Shown in pieces: positions 53,852 through 63,300 of a stretch of 64,000 bases of DNA (position 1 is its first letter; each line of letters opens with the position of its first letter). A model generated the notes under the pieces. It saw only the letters and a list, made by a program, of their open reading frames with translations. It had not been told where the DNA came from and ran no database searches. The stretch covers positions 62,001 to 126,000 of the forward strand of contig JAPLFQ010000007.1 of the NCBI GenBank assembly GCA_026390595.1, read 5' to 3'. A program made the translations under genes and the position numbers. This DNA is from Ignavibacteriales bacterium (lineage in GTDB: Bacteria > Bacteroidota > Ignavibacteria > UBA10030).

Positions 53852-55131
53852 TTCTTTTCGTCGATGATTTCTTGTGCCTCTTTTGCTGCCGCATCGAGAG
53901 CCGCCTTTGGCGATAGCTCTCCCACGATCGCTTTCTGGCAGTACGGCGTGAAGACGTTGCTGGCGATTGCGACCATCGAGGGGTGTGGCGGCCAGGGACG
54001 TGCGTGGTTGAGTTCGTTGATGTAAAGCTGAATGTCTTTCACGCTTTGAGCCTCGCGGCTGCTCAGGGCGCCTTTTGTCGTCGCGGTAGCTCCAAGATCC
54101 TGTGTGATCCAGTACATATCGGCTTCTTCGTTTCTCAGGTGCTTGAGAAGCTCCCAGGCCTCAGGCAGATGTTTCGAGTTCGCATTGATCGAATACATTA
54201 CCATGTCCTGCAACGTCGGAGCAGTGTCATACTGCGCGATCATGTTGTCCGGAACCGGTATCGCCACCACATACATGTCTTTGCCCGGATTCTTGTCATT
54301 CACCATTCCTCTGAACCATGGTCCCTCGATGCTCATCGCCGCCTTGTTGCTGCAGAAGAGATCGTTTGTCTCGGAATGTCCATATGCCAGAAATCCCGGC
54401 GTGATCGAATGATCCACCTGATACATGTCCGCAAACAGCTTGAGAGCAGCGACACCCATCGGTGAATTGAACTTGATCTTCTTCAGATCCTCCGACATCA
54501 CGTCGACGCCGGCTTTGAGGAAGAACGGGATTGTGCGATAGGCAAATCCCCCCTTGTCTCCTCCCATCACGACGAGGCCGTATTGATCGATGACACCGTC
54601 CCCATCCGTGTCCTTTGTCAACCGCTTCGCCGCTTCGCGGAACTGCGACCAGGTCTTTGGCGGCGCGATTCCTTCTTTGTCGAACAACTCCTTGTTGCAG
54701 CAAAGAACGAAGGCGATGGCGCTGGAGGGAAGGCCATAGTAATTGTCTTTGTATTTCGTCGACTCGAGGAGCTGCGGAACATACCACTGCCTGACCTGTT
54801 CGAAATCCGGGAACTTGTTGATCGGATAATAGTAACCGGCTTCTCCGAATTCGGCAGCGAAATTCGAATGCGTATTCATAACATCCGGTCCAGCCCCGGC
54901 GGCGAAATCCGCATACAGAATCTCCCGTATCATGTTCCAGCTCTTGTCACTCTGGACCACCTTGATGCCGGGATGCGATTTCTCAAAGGAGTACACGCGC
55001 TGCCTCAGGAATTCGATAAGCCTGGGCCTGCCGCCGAAATTCCAATCCTGGAGCACGATCTCATCACTCTTCTTCCCGCAGGAAAGAAGGGAGATGGAAA
55101 GAAGCAGGGCTATGAATGTCGTTTGTCTCAT
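53848..55131 (-). CDS. Sugar-binding lipoprotein of an ABC transporter
   Basis: 427 residues; lipobox LLSC (about 15-18) follows a hydrophobic leader. The body is a family 1 solute-binding protein: LIEFLRQRVYSFEKSHPGIKVVQ, PDVMNTHSNFAAEFGEAGYYYPI, GLPSSAIAFVLCCNKELFDKEGIAPPKTWSQFREAAKRLT with a calcium-like DTDGDGVIDQYG turn, and NKAAMSIEGPWFRG. It captures the sugar for the two permeases. The ATP-hydrolysing subunit is not encoded in the window, so a shared ATPase is probably used. Confidence 0.95.
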   Translation of the reverse strand: MRQTTFIALLLSISLLSCGKKSDEIVLQDWNFGGRPRLIEFLRQRVYSFEKSHPGIKVVQSDKSWNMIREILYADFAAGAGPDVMNTHSNFAAEFGEAGYYYPINKFPDFEQVRQWYVPQLLESTKYKDNYYGLPSSAIAFVLCCNKELFDKEGIAPPKTWSQFREAAKRLTKDTDGDGVIDQYGLVVMGGDKGGFAYRTIPFFLKAGVDVMSEDLKKIKFNSPMGVAALKLFADMYQVDHSITPGFLAYGHSETNDLFCSNKAAMSIEGPWFRGMVNDKNPGKDMYVVAIPVPDNMIAQYDTAPTLQDMVMYSINANSKHLPEAWELLKHLRNEEADMYWITQDLGATATTKGALSSREAQSVKDIQLYINELNHARPWPPHPSMVAIASNVFTPYCQKAIVGELSPKAALDAAAKEAQEIIDEKK

Positions 55132-55182
55132 TGTCTACCTTTGGTTGAGGGATGAAGCGTTAGCGGTGTGCCAGTTCAAAGC

Positions 55183-55272
55183 GAACACGGATGACACTGA
55201 AAAAGACGAGATGACCACAGATTGATCGATCAGTGTAAATCTGTACCATCTGTGTCATCTGTGTGCCATTCC
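55183..55272. repeat. Dispersed intergenic repeat, copy 2
   Basis: Aligns with 4957-5048; the best-conserved part is 55224-55272, beginning GATCGATCAGTG and ending GTGTGCCATTCC. It fills the gap between the URO-D-like gene and the binding-protein gene, so it sits inside the presumed operon and might contain its own promoter or terminator. Confidence 0.7.
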
Positions 55273-55305
55273 AGCGCGACCACAGAGTGACCAATCTCGA
55301 TTCCT

Positions 55306-56403
55306 CTATATACCCAAGGTCTCCCTTGTTGACCTGACAAACGTGACGAAATTCTCAGGTCTGGTCCCCTCAAGTACGGCATCGGCTGTCGAGAAAATGT
55401 GCGGATACCCCCGTACATTGGTGACGATCTTCCTCGCCTGGTCGGCAATCTCCGCGGGGGATCCGTCGCGCAGCAGGCGGAGGTTCAGATTTCCCTTGGT
55501 GCAGATGCTCTTGTCGATGTGACGCCGCGATTCAGCGAGGTCGTTATCCCCCTCGGGAGGAGGTGCGATGGTCTCGATGACGTCCGCTCCAAGCGAGTTG
55601 AAAACGCCTTGTTTGATGAATGTGCTCGTGAAGCCGCAGTTGTGATACCAGAAGAGACCGTCGCGACGGTGCGTCCACTCCGCAAATCCGCGGATATAGG
55701 GGAGATCCATGACCGCGAAAAGGTCCGGCGACGTCATTTCCAGCCCATAACTCGAATCACTCATGAAATCAATGCCTTCCGACATGGCGATGGACATGGC
55801 ATACAGCGATGCCTCATAGAAAACGTCCATGCTCCTTTTGTACACATCGGGGAAATCGTTCCACTGATAGAAGATGCTTGTCGGATTGATCTGAAAACCA
55901 AGCCAGGAAGGGTGGGGGTGACCAAGGACGATCACACCATCTTCGCCGACGCGCTGCCGCCATGTCCGAAAATAAGCGCGCATATTCGCTTCAAGATTGC
56001 CCGCTTGTTCACAGACAGCCACGAAGAATTCATGGTCTCGCTCGGTTTCCACCGGGCAGGCGGCCTCGTCGCTCCAGGGAACCACTTTGCGCGGCGCCTT
56101 CCACGTCCATTCTCCCTTCGGCGTCATGATCGTCCGGAACGCCATCTCCGGTGTGGATCGGTCCTCATCGGTTTCCCAGTTGAAGAATAGCCCGCCACAG
56201 TCGGTCATGAACATTGGTTCGTACCCGAGATCCTGCGACAGCCGGATTTCGTTGTTGACAGGATCATCTGTGACCGGCAAATGGAGGAGGTTGAGGGTAT
56301 CGCGAATGACGTCGGGATGTGGAAGGAAAGGGGATATCACGGGCCTGGAAGTTGCCGGATTCCTGACGTACGACAAGAACCGTTGACGTGGTGAGATGTC
56401 CAT
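55306..56403 (-). CDS. Uroporphyrinogen decarboxylase/MtaA-like family protein
   Basis: 365 residues from ATG 56403 (TAGGAGA upstream). A TIM-barrel protein of the URO-D superfamily: MDISPRQRFLSYVRN opening, SEGIDFMSDSSYGLEMTSPDLF in the middle, and WYHNCGFTSTFIKQGVFNSLGADVIETIAPPPEGDNDL near the end, where HNCG corresponds to the HxC zinc site of MtaA-type corrinoid methyltransferases. True heme URO-D residues (the N-terminal Arg pair and Asp) are not evident. It may transfer a methyl group from or to a sugar-derived or methylated intermediate. No corrinoid protein is encoded nearby. Confidence 0.75.
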   Translation of the reverse strand: MDISPRQRFLSYVRNPATSRPVISPFLPHPDVIRDTLNLLHLPVTDDPVNNEIRLSQDLGYEPMFMTDCGGLFFNWETDEDRSTPEMAFRTIMTPKGEWTWKAPRKVVPWSDEAACPVETERDHEFFVAVCEQAGNLEANMRAYFRTWRQRVGEDGVIVLGHPHPSWLGFQINPTSIFYQWNDFPDVYKRSMDVFYEASLYAMSIAMSEGIDFMSDSSYGLEMTSPDLFAVMDLPYIRGFAEWTHRRDGLFWYHNCGFTSTFIKQGVFNSLGADVIETIAPPPEGDNDLAESRRHIDKSICTKGNLNLRLLRDGSPAEIADQARKIVTNVRGYPHIFSTADAVLEGTRPENFVTFVRSTRETLGI

Positions 56404-56440
56404 GATCTCCTATCCTGGCTCTGAACAACAATGAAGTGAG

Positions 56441-56570
56441 GAATGAAATCCTAAAGCCTAAATTCGAAATCCGAGAGAAACCTCAGATTCAAATGTCAAA
56501 AGAGTCTGCCTTCAAGCGCTGCATAGTTCGGATTTCGTGCTTGTTTCGTATTTCAAGTTTCGGATTTGCA
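56441..56570. repeat. Degenerate inverted repeat of AATTCGAAATCCGA type
   Basis: AATTCGAAATCCGAGA at 56461-56476 is matched on the other side by GTTCGGATTTCGTG (56526-56539) and by GTATTTCAAGTTTCGGATTT (56548-56567), giving a loose inverted arrangement across the gap between the URO-D-like gene and the glycyl radical enzyme. Such AATTCGAAATCCG arrays occur between genes in several environmental genomes. Confidence 0.5.
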
Positions 56571-56599
56571 GATGCTGCTTTTTCAGACGATACTGTCGA

Positions 56600-58834
56600 T
56601 CACTCCTCCGCAATGATCCGGTCCACCACAATCTGCCGCATTTCGGGTGAAAGGCTCGCGAAATAGGCGCTGAAGCCGGTCACGCGCACGACCAGGTCGG
56701 GATGCGAGCTCGGGTCCTTGTGGGCCTCGAGCACTGCCTTCTTGTTCAGGATATTCATGTTGATCTGCGTCCCGCCAAGTTCAAAATGCGTCCGGATGAG
56801 AGCGACGACGTTCTCGATGTCCTCGTTCGATTTTGAGAGGCCCGGATCGAGCTCGATCTGCATCGGCGCTGTGTTGCCATACCCGGGCTGAACGGCAGCA
56901 ACAATGGAGGCAAGCGCGGTCGGGGCAGCGTCTTTCCGGAACCCCGGATCCGGGTTAGGACCGTGCGAGATCGGGCTTTTCGAAAAACGCCCGTTAGGCG
57001 TCGCGTCCACGTCTTTTCCCATAGCGATTGTTGCCGCCCAGGAAAAGATGCCGGGGATCAGGTTGAACCCATGCGGGGTCGGTTTCTCTTTGACGATCGC
57101 TGTGAACGTGCGCGCGACATTCACTCCGAACTCATCAGCCTTCGATCCGCCGCTTCCGTATCGCGGGACGTTCTTCATCATGAGCCGCATACGCTCGCCG
57201 GTTTCGCCCGCCCAATTCGTGTCAAGAAGATTCATCAATTCGTTCCAGGTGATCTTCTTCTCACGTTCAACTCGCTGCTCGACCGCGGCGAACGAATCGG
57301 CAACTGTCGCCAAACCCGCCCCGTCGATGCACAGGTTGTAGAATTCAACGCCGCCATGTGATGCGTCTCGTCCTTTTTCAATCGGACCGTAACAGAGGAG
57401 ATCGAGATGCAGCTCGGGGAAGACCCGATACATGTGATCCATGTGAAAATCGAGGCTCAGGGCGACCGTTTCGACGCCACGCCGGAGATGCATTGCGAAC
57501 CGGCGCCAGAGCTCATCCAGAGAGGGTTCGATGGATCGGTCGGACATCATGTCTTTGAGCGCTACTTCAAAGATGGTGGCAAGGTTCACCTTGACACAGT
57601 CGTTCACGGTGTATTCCCTTCCGGGAATCGCGCACCAATGACAGCCGGAGTACGCCCGCTGGCGTCCCAATTCGATCGGCAGTCCATTCCTGGCGAAACC
57701 TTCGCTCGTGCGATCGATGCCGAGAAATTTTGGTATGCCGGTCTTGTCCTCAAACATGATCTCGACGCCCCGCCGGAGCAGTTTCGGATCGACATCTTTC
57801 CCGACGCACACACCCACGTTCACAGGCACTTTCAGCCGATGTGCTGCTTCAAGGACAAGATAGGAGAGGGCATTTGTCGTGTCCTTTCCGGATGCGTCGG
57901 GACCGCCGAGCTGCGTATAGCTGGTGTCCATGATGAAATGGCAGGCCAGGTGGAAAATGGCCTCTTCGTCAGTCAGTATCCCCTGTTTCTTACCCTCTTC
58001 ATAGAAAGGGAACAGAAATTGGTCGACGCGTCCAAGCGAGCCGCCCATATTGTACATTTTACCTGCCAGTTGATAATAGAGCATCCATTGGCACGCCTCA
58101 CGAAACGTCTGAGGCGGACGATGTACCAGATGTTCGTTGATGGTTGTCATCTCGGTCAGGTTCTGGCGCAGCTGTGGATGCGCTTCGCTCTGGGCCATCG
58201 TTCGAGCGGTTGCAGCGTGCCGCGCGATCCAGTCTTGAATGCCGAGCACCATGTGTTCGAGTCCGTCATACAGTTCCCGCGCTTCCTCGTCGGTGTTTAC
58301 TGTGCGATAGTGACGGATTCTCGCGAGAATCCCCCCCCAGCCAAGCGTGAGTCCAATTGCCTCGTCCTGACAGAAGTGCTGCACGGCACCAATGCCGTGA
58401 TGGAGTTTGTACTTCTGCTGATCCTCGTGGAGATGTGAGAAATCGAAGTCGGGATTCCATGCGGGTTGACGGTAGGCGAGGAAATGAGCCATATATCCTC
58501 CGGCGAGAGAGCTCACCGGATCCACGTACGGCGGGTGCAGGTCTATGAGTTGGCGGAAATTCTCGCCGCACGCCCTTGCGCCGAAAATTCCTCCGCTCGG
58601 ATGATTGCTCTTTGGCGTGAATTCCTTGAAGAGGGCATCGACCATCAGCAATCCGGACCCGCTGACGACCCGAACGATTTTGCGCGACGCCGGAGGAGGC
58701 AGCATGATCGGGAGGTCGTCCATGTCGAAGGAACCAAGTTCCCGCCATTTCTCTTCCGTGTGACGCATCTTTGTCGCACGTAGCATATCGATTCGTTCGG
58801 TGAATGTCAGTTCTTGCGTGTCGGAGCGAATCAT
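56600..58834 (-). CDS. Glycyl radical enzyme of unassigned subtype (pyruvate formate-lyase family)
   Basis: 744 residues from ATG 58834 with TGGGG upstream; a TTG at 58849 is less likely. The C-terminal glycyl loop is VRVTGFSAYF with Gly720. The active-site loop is AYSGCHWCAIPGREYT with the thiyl Cys398, then His399, Trp400 and Cys401. Dehydratases of this family normally have Gly-Cys-Val/Ile-Glu, and PFL has Cys-Cys, so neither chemistry is directly indicated. Other family blocks are present (YTQLGGPDASGKDTTNALSYLVLEA, GTQINMNILNK). Oxygen-sensitive and cytoplasmic, activated by the next gene's product. The neighbouring sugar genes suggest a carbohydrate-derived substrate. Confidence 0.9.
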   Translation of the reverse strand: MIRSDTQELTFTERIDMLRATKMRHTEEKWRELGSFDMDDLPIMLPPPASRKIVRVVSGSGLLMVDALFKEFTPKSNHPSGGIFGARACGENFRQLIDLHPPYVDPVSSLAGGYMAHFLAYRQPAWNPDFDFSHLHEDQQKYKLHHGIGAVQHFCQDEAIGLTLGWGGILARIRHYRTVNTDEEARELYDGLEHMVLGIQDWIARHAATARTMAQSEAHPQLRQNLTEMTTINEHLVHRPPQTFREACQWMLYYQLAGKMYNMGGSLGRVDQFLFPFYEEGKKQGILTDEEAIFHLACHFIMDTSYTQLGGPDASGKDTTNALSYLVLEAAHRLKVPVNVGVCVGKDVDPKLLRRGVEIMFEDKTGIPKFLGIDRTSEGFARNGLPIELGRQRAYSGCHWCAIPGREYTVNDCVKVNLATIFEVALKDMMSDRSIEPSLDELWRRFAMHLRRGVETVALSLDFHMDHMYRVFPELHLDLLCYGPIEKGRDASHGGVEFYNLCIDGAGLATVADSFAAVEQRVEREKKITWNELMNLLDTNWAGETGERMRLMMKNVPRYGSGGSKADEFGVNVARTFTAIVKEKPTPHGFNLIPGIFSWAATIAMGKDVDATPNGRFSKSPISHGPNPDPGFRKDAAPTALASIVAAVQPGYGNTAPMQIELDPGLSKSNEDIENVVALIRTHFELGGTQINMNILNKKAVLEAHKDPSSHPDLVVRVTGFSAYFASLSPEMRQIVVDRIIAEE

Positions 58835-58873
58835 GGAGACCCCATTCAAAGAGATGATGTGATGTTCGTTTTC

Positions 58874-59812
58874 CTATCGCATGGAAACGTCGATGCCGCA
58901 TTGGCGTGCGGCGTTGAGGAGCACCGTCATTGTTTGCTTCGTCGGCGGCTCGACGTCCCGTGCTTTGTACTCCAGACCCAGGCTTGGATATTTTTCTGCG
59001 GCCAGCTTATGAAATGCGAGGAGTTCGTATCTGATCCCTCCGTTCGCGTCCCGGCCGGAGCTCTTGCGAAGTTCGATCAGCTCTCGAACAAAAGAGGCGA
59101 TCTGTTTGATTTCCTCTTCCGTGTCATTCACCGAGTGGACGACTGGCGTGCGAAAGATTATCGTCGCTCCGCTCAGGGCAAGCTGGCGTGCATTCGAAAG
59201 GATTCGGTCATTCGGCTGGCCGGTCGCACTCTGATGCTTGCCGGAATCGACATGCTTGATATCCATCATGATCAGGTCGGTGATGGGAAGGAGAGCCTCG
59301 AGCGATGCCCACGGAACTTCGCCGCACGTTTCGATTGCTGTATGCAGCTGATGGTTCTTGCACTGCTCAAGAATTGCCGCCGCAAAATCCTTGCTCAGTG
59401 CCGGCTCACCGCCTGAGAGCGTGACACCCCCGCCGGACGACTCGTAAAACGATCTGTCGGCCAGCACTTCATCCATGACCTGGTCAACCGACATGACGCG
59501 TCCTTCCAGTTGAAGGGCACGCGAGTAACATGTTTCAACGCACTTTCCGATCAGATCGCACTTGTCGCGTAGAAAGACATGTGCCCCGTCATGCATTTCA
59601 TGGGCATGGTTCGGGCATGCGATGACACATTGTCCGCAGGCGATGCAGCGATCGGGAAAATAGCGAAGCTCCGGTTCCGGGTGCTGCCCTTCGGGATTGT
59701 GGCACCAGAAGCAGCTCATGGAGCATCCTTTGAGGAACACAGTTGTGCGGATGCCCGGACCATCGTGCAGGGAAAAGCGTTGGATGTTGAAAACGACATC
59801 AGCAGTGTTCAT
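58874..59812 (-). CDS. Glycyl radical enzyme activating enzyme (radical SAM)
   Basis: 312 residues, first gene of the minus-strand unit. The radical SAM cluster motif is C-x3-C-x2-C (Cys30, 34, 37) in GCSMSCFWCHNPEG, preceded by SLHDGPGIRTTVFLKG. A ferredoxin-like insert follows: Cys56, 59, 62, 66 in a normal CxxCxxCxxxCP, then Cys85, 91 and 95, where the usual second Cys (about 88) is Ile. SGGGVTLSGGEP and MDIKHVD complete the family pattern. It generates the glycyl radical on the enzyme encoded 39 bases downstream, using AdoMet and reduced Fe-S clusters under anoxic conditions. Confidence 0.93.
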   Translation of the reverse strand: MNTADVVFNIQRFSLHDGPGIRTTVFLKGCSMSCFWCHNPEGQHPEPELRYFPDRCIACGQCVIACPNHAHEMHDGAHVFLRDKCDLIGKCVETCYSRALQLEGRVMSVDQVMDEVLADRSFYESSGGGVTLSGGEPALSKDFAAAILEQCKNHQLHTAIETCGEVPWASLEALLPITDLIMMDIKHVDSGKHQSATGQPNDRILSNARQLALSGATIIFRTPVVHSVNDTEEEIKQIASFVRELIELRKSSGRDANGGIRYELLAFHKLAAEKYPSLGLEYKARDVEPPTKQTMTVLLNAARQCGIDVSMR

Positions 59813-60324
59813 TGCGACCCGGTGCGGGGGGGGACTATTTCGCGAACGATGCGGCAGTTACAGCAAATGCGGAGTGCGTGGAAGATCAGCCCTATTCCGC
59901 CCTGCTCCTCGTTAGCGCATCGTGAGTTTATTAGCTGAATTTTGGCTGATATTCAAGGCGGGACGGTGTGGAAAAGAGAGGAGTTTTGGCGAAATCCAGC
60001 TGCAGAATGAGGTTTCTTATATGAAACACGTCATTCTTGAAAATCGCCCAGGACACTTTCCTCCACCGGGGAAACAATGTGATTTTCAGAATTCTAGGAA
60101 CATTTACAGCAACTCCATACCATCTTGTGCACCAAGGAAGGCAGCAGGTAAACTGTAGGAGTCAACCGGGGAGAGAAATGCTCTTACAACTATCAACTTT
60201 TGACAGGATTGTCGAAGGTCTAATGGCCGTAATGTGGATGGATCTCATATGGTAGTTCACAAAACAAAGATCCAGACTCGCTGGAAGAATCCAGCTCTCT
60301 TTTTCCTACAAGATTCAGTAGATA
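59813..60324 (-). promoter_or_regulatory. 512-bp gap upstream of the glycyl radical locus
   Basis: No gene was recognised. The promoter of the minus-strand locus should lie here, as the activating-enzyme gene is the first in it. Only a small hairpin GTTTC/GAAAC around 60014-60029 was noticed. No regulator gene is adjacent and no clear operator palindrome was seen. Confidence 0.4.
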
Positions 60325-63300
60325 CTATTTCATCAGAATCATCTTCTTCGTTTCCACAAATTCCCCTGCCTGCAAGCGATAGAAGTATAAGCCGCTGGGT
60401 ACATTGGCGTTCCACTGAACCGGGTAATAACCGGCTCCCTTCTCTTCATTTACAAGCACTGAGACTTCCTGACCCAGTGTGTTGAAGATCCTGAGCGACA
60501 CATTTGCTGTCTTCGGCAATGAGTACCTGACCGTTGTACTTGGGTTGAACGGGTTGGGATAGTTTTGAAAGAGCTGGTATTCCGTCGGAATATCTTTTCC
60601 ATCTGCGTTTACTGATAGAACAGAGATGACTCTTACATGCCAGGTTGCTTGTGATGACGAAAAACTGTCGGTAACTACTACCTTGAGCTGGTGCTCACCA
60701 AATTCAAGCTTATCGGTCTTCAAGAAGTATTGAGGCAAATCCCGATTTGGAATTAGAGAATAGTTGAGGTACCAGCTATAGTGGATAACATCGTTATTCA
60801 AGCCGATTGCATTCATTGTAAACAATAGACTATCACCCTTCGCAATTTGAATCGAACGACTTGTATCGGGGATTACTGATTGAATACTAGGGCGGGCTCG
60901 ATTCAACGCAAGGCGAAATACTCCCTCACCTTGCGTACCGGCATAGAGGTATTGTCCGTCTTTACTTATCGCCAGTTTTTGAACTGCTCGTGTACGTAGT
61001 CCTGCGTTGATGCGATACCATGATTTTCCGGCATCGAGAGAGCGATAGACACCGCTGCGCCAGTCTCCCGCATAGATCGTTTGGGAATTTGTTGGATCAA
61101 CAACAATGGATCGGATAGCTGCTTCCGGGTCCATCCCATAGTTGATAACTTGCCAGTCCTGTCCGCTGTTTGTGCTCTTGTAGATGCCTCCCCTTTGACT
61201 TCCCGCATAGACAACTCTTGGATTGGCGTAATCAATGGCGATCGCTCGAACATCCGGCACGGTGATGCCTGTTGAACTCTTGAACCACGATCTTCCACCA
61301 TCCACCGATTTGTACACACCAGAATTCAGCTCTCCCAGATAAACGGTATCCGGACTAGCAGGATGCACAGCAATGTGGTTGATATTTTTGGTCGTCAATT
61401 CCAAGCCGTTGTTGACATATTGCCAGGTTTCTCCTCCATCGGTGGATTTGAGGACGCCATAGCTTGGTTGCGTTGGATCGAACGGAAAGGGACGATCGAT
61501 CTGATAACCGCCACGGATCACACATCCGGCATACAATATGGTCGGATTTGAAGGCGCATAGACAATCGTCCTTATTTCGTCCCCGGGCAATTGGAAAACA
61601 ACTCTCCAGCTTCCGCCGCCGTCTGTGGTTTTGAAAATCCTATCCCCCATATCAGTGCTCACCATGATGTTGGAATTGAGCGGGTGTATGGCTACACTTC
61701 TCATTTCCAGTGGTCCATTAGGCATATTGTTGAACCTCATCGACATCGCCCCGATCCCAAACCAGTTGTCTCCGCCATCCGTGCTCTTAAAAACACTGCT
61801 TCTTGCAACCACAACTGCTTTGAGCGGATCATCATAGGCAACAGCGATATCAGTTACCTCGCATCCGGTGTATCCCTTGCTGGCAGCACTCCAATTTCTT
61901 GCGCCATCCTCAGAGACGAATACTCCGCCACCATAGCTGTTGGTAATCAGCCAGTTGGGTTTACTTTTACACGTGGCGATACTAATGATGTGACCGGGAT
62001 TGATATAAGGAGGATTATATGTCGTTTGAAACCAAGTTATTCCCTTATCGGTGCTTTTGAAAAATCCTCGGTCTGATGCAGAGGCATAAACCACATTGGA
62101 ATTGGCGTCATCAATTTTGACATAGATGAAAGGAAGGCCAGGATATCCCCCATATTGGCGGGTCCACGATTGACCACCGTTTGTGGTTCTCAATATTTCG
62201 CCCATTTCAGCATTTAAGCCGCCGCCAAAATCGTTCAATCTACCTGCAGAGGCAAACAAGATATTCGAGTTGTTTGGATCCATTTCAATATGACCAACCG
62301 TTAAGTTTGTCACACCGTTATTGATATGAAACCACGTTTTGCCAGCGTCAGTACTTTTCCATATACCCTCTTCATGCACATCGTCACGATCAAAAATCCC
62401 AGTTGCTGCATAGACGATATTTGTATTGGCAGGATCAACGATTATTGTTCGAACCAACGCATCGGAATCCAGCAATTCATTCCAGCTGTCGCCTCCGTTG
62501 GTGGTTTTATATATTTTGCCCCGCGATGCTGCTGTTTGACCGGCAGGTATTTCATTGCCCGATAGCACCCATTCGGTGCCGCAATAAACAACGTTGGAGT
62601 TCCCCGGCTGAATGGTGAACGAGCGAAACGTGAGGCGCGCTGTTGAAGGTATGCCATTATTCTTTTGTTGCCAGTGCTCCCCCTTGTCTGTGGATCTGTA
62701 TACTCCTGTCATCCCAAGGGTTCCGCACCACACGATGTTCGGATCATTGGGATCAACAGTCAAACTGAAAATTGGTATTCCATCACCTGTTGAGCCAAAT
62801 CTGCTTGTGATCCCCTCGTTCTTTGGGTACCAGGTTCTCGCGCCATCATAACTTTTGTGGACACCGGCCCATTGGTCTGTAACATATATGATATTGGGGT
62901 CAGTCGGATCTATGCGAACATCGTAGCCAATCCCACCAAGAGGCCCGCCGGTACGGACCCAGTCCGCTCCTTGTTTGGGGATTATCTTGTCGGTCTCCAC
63001 AACGATGTCATCAAAATAAGCTGTGCTGTTATCAAGAACCTCCAACCCGATTTGGCCGTACAACAATGGTGCCGGATCCTTATAGGTTATGTACAAGATG
63101 TTGTCCACATAGACTCTGATGAGATCACCGACACCTTCAATTTTGAAAAGGTGCCATACATTGAAGCCAATACTGAGGTTGGATTGCGCTAGCTGAGTAT
63201 GAACATTCTCGGGCCAGTTGGTGCGAGTCAACGTAATAATGTTCTGAAATACTCCGATGGCATATCTGCCACTTTTCGCCTGTCTGGATACGAGATGTAC

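Noticed and set aside
55306-56403. Heme biosynthesis HemE
   Set aside because: The HNCG motif and context fit the MtaA-like methyltransferase side of the superfamily; no other heme genes nearby.
57407-58438. 343-codon open frame on the plus strand
   Set aside because: Antisense shadow of the glycyl radical enzyme gene; arises from codon bias of the real gene.
58874-59812. Pyruvate formate-lyase activase of central metabolism (PflA)
   Set aside because: It carries the extra ferredoxin-like insert that PflA lacks, and its partner does not have the PFL Cys-Cys pair.
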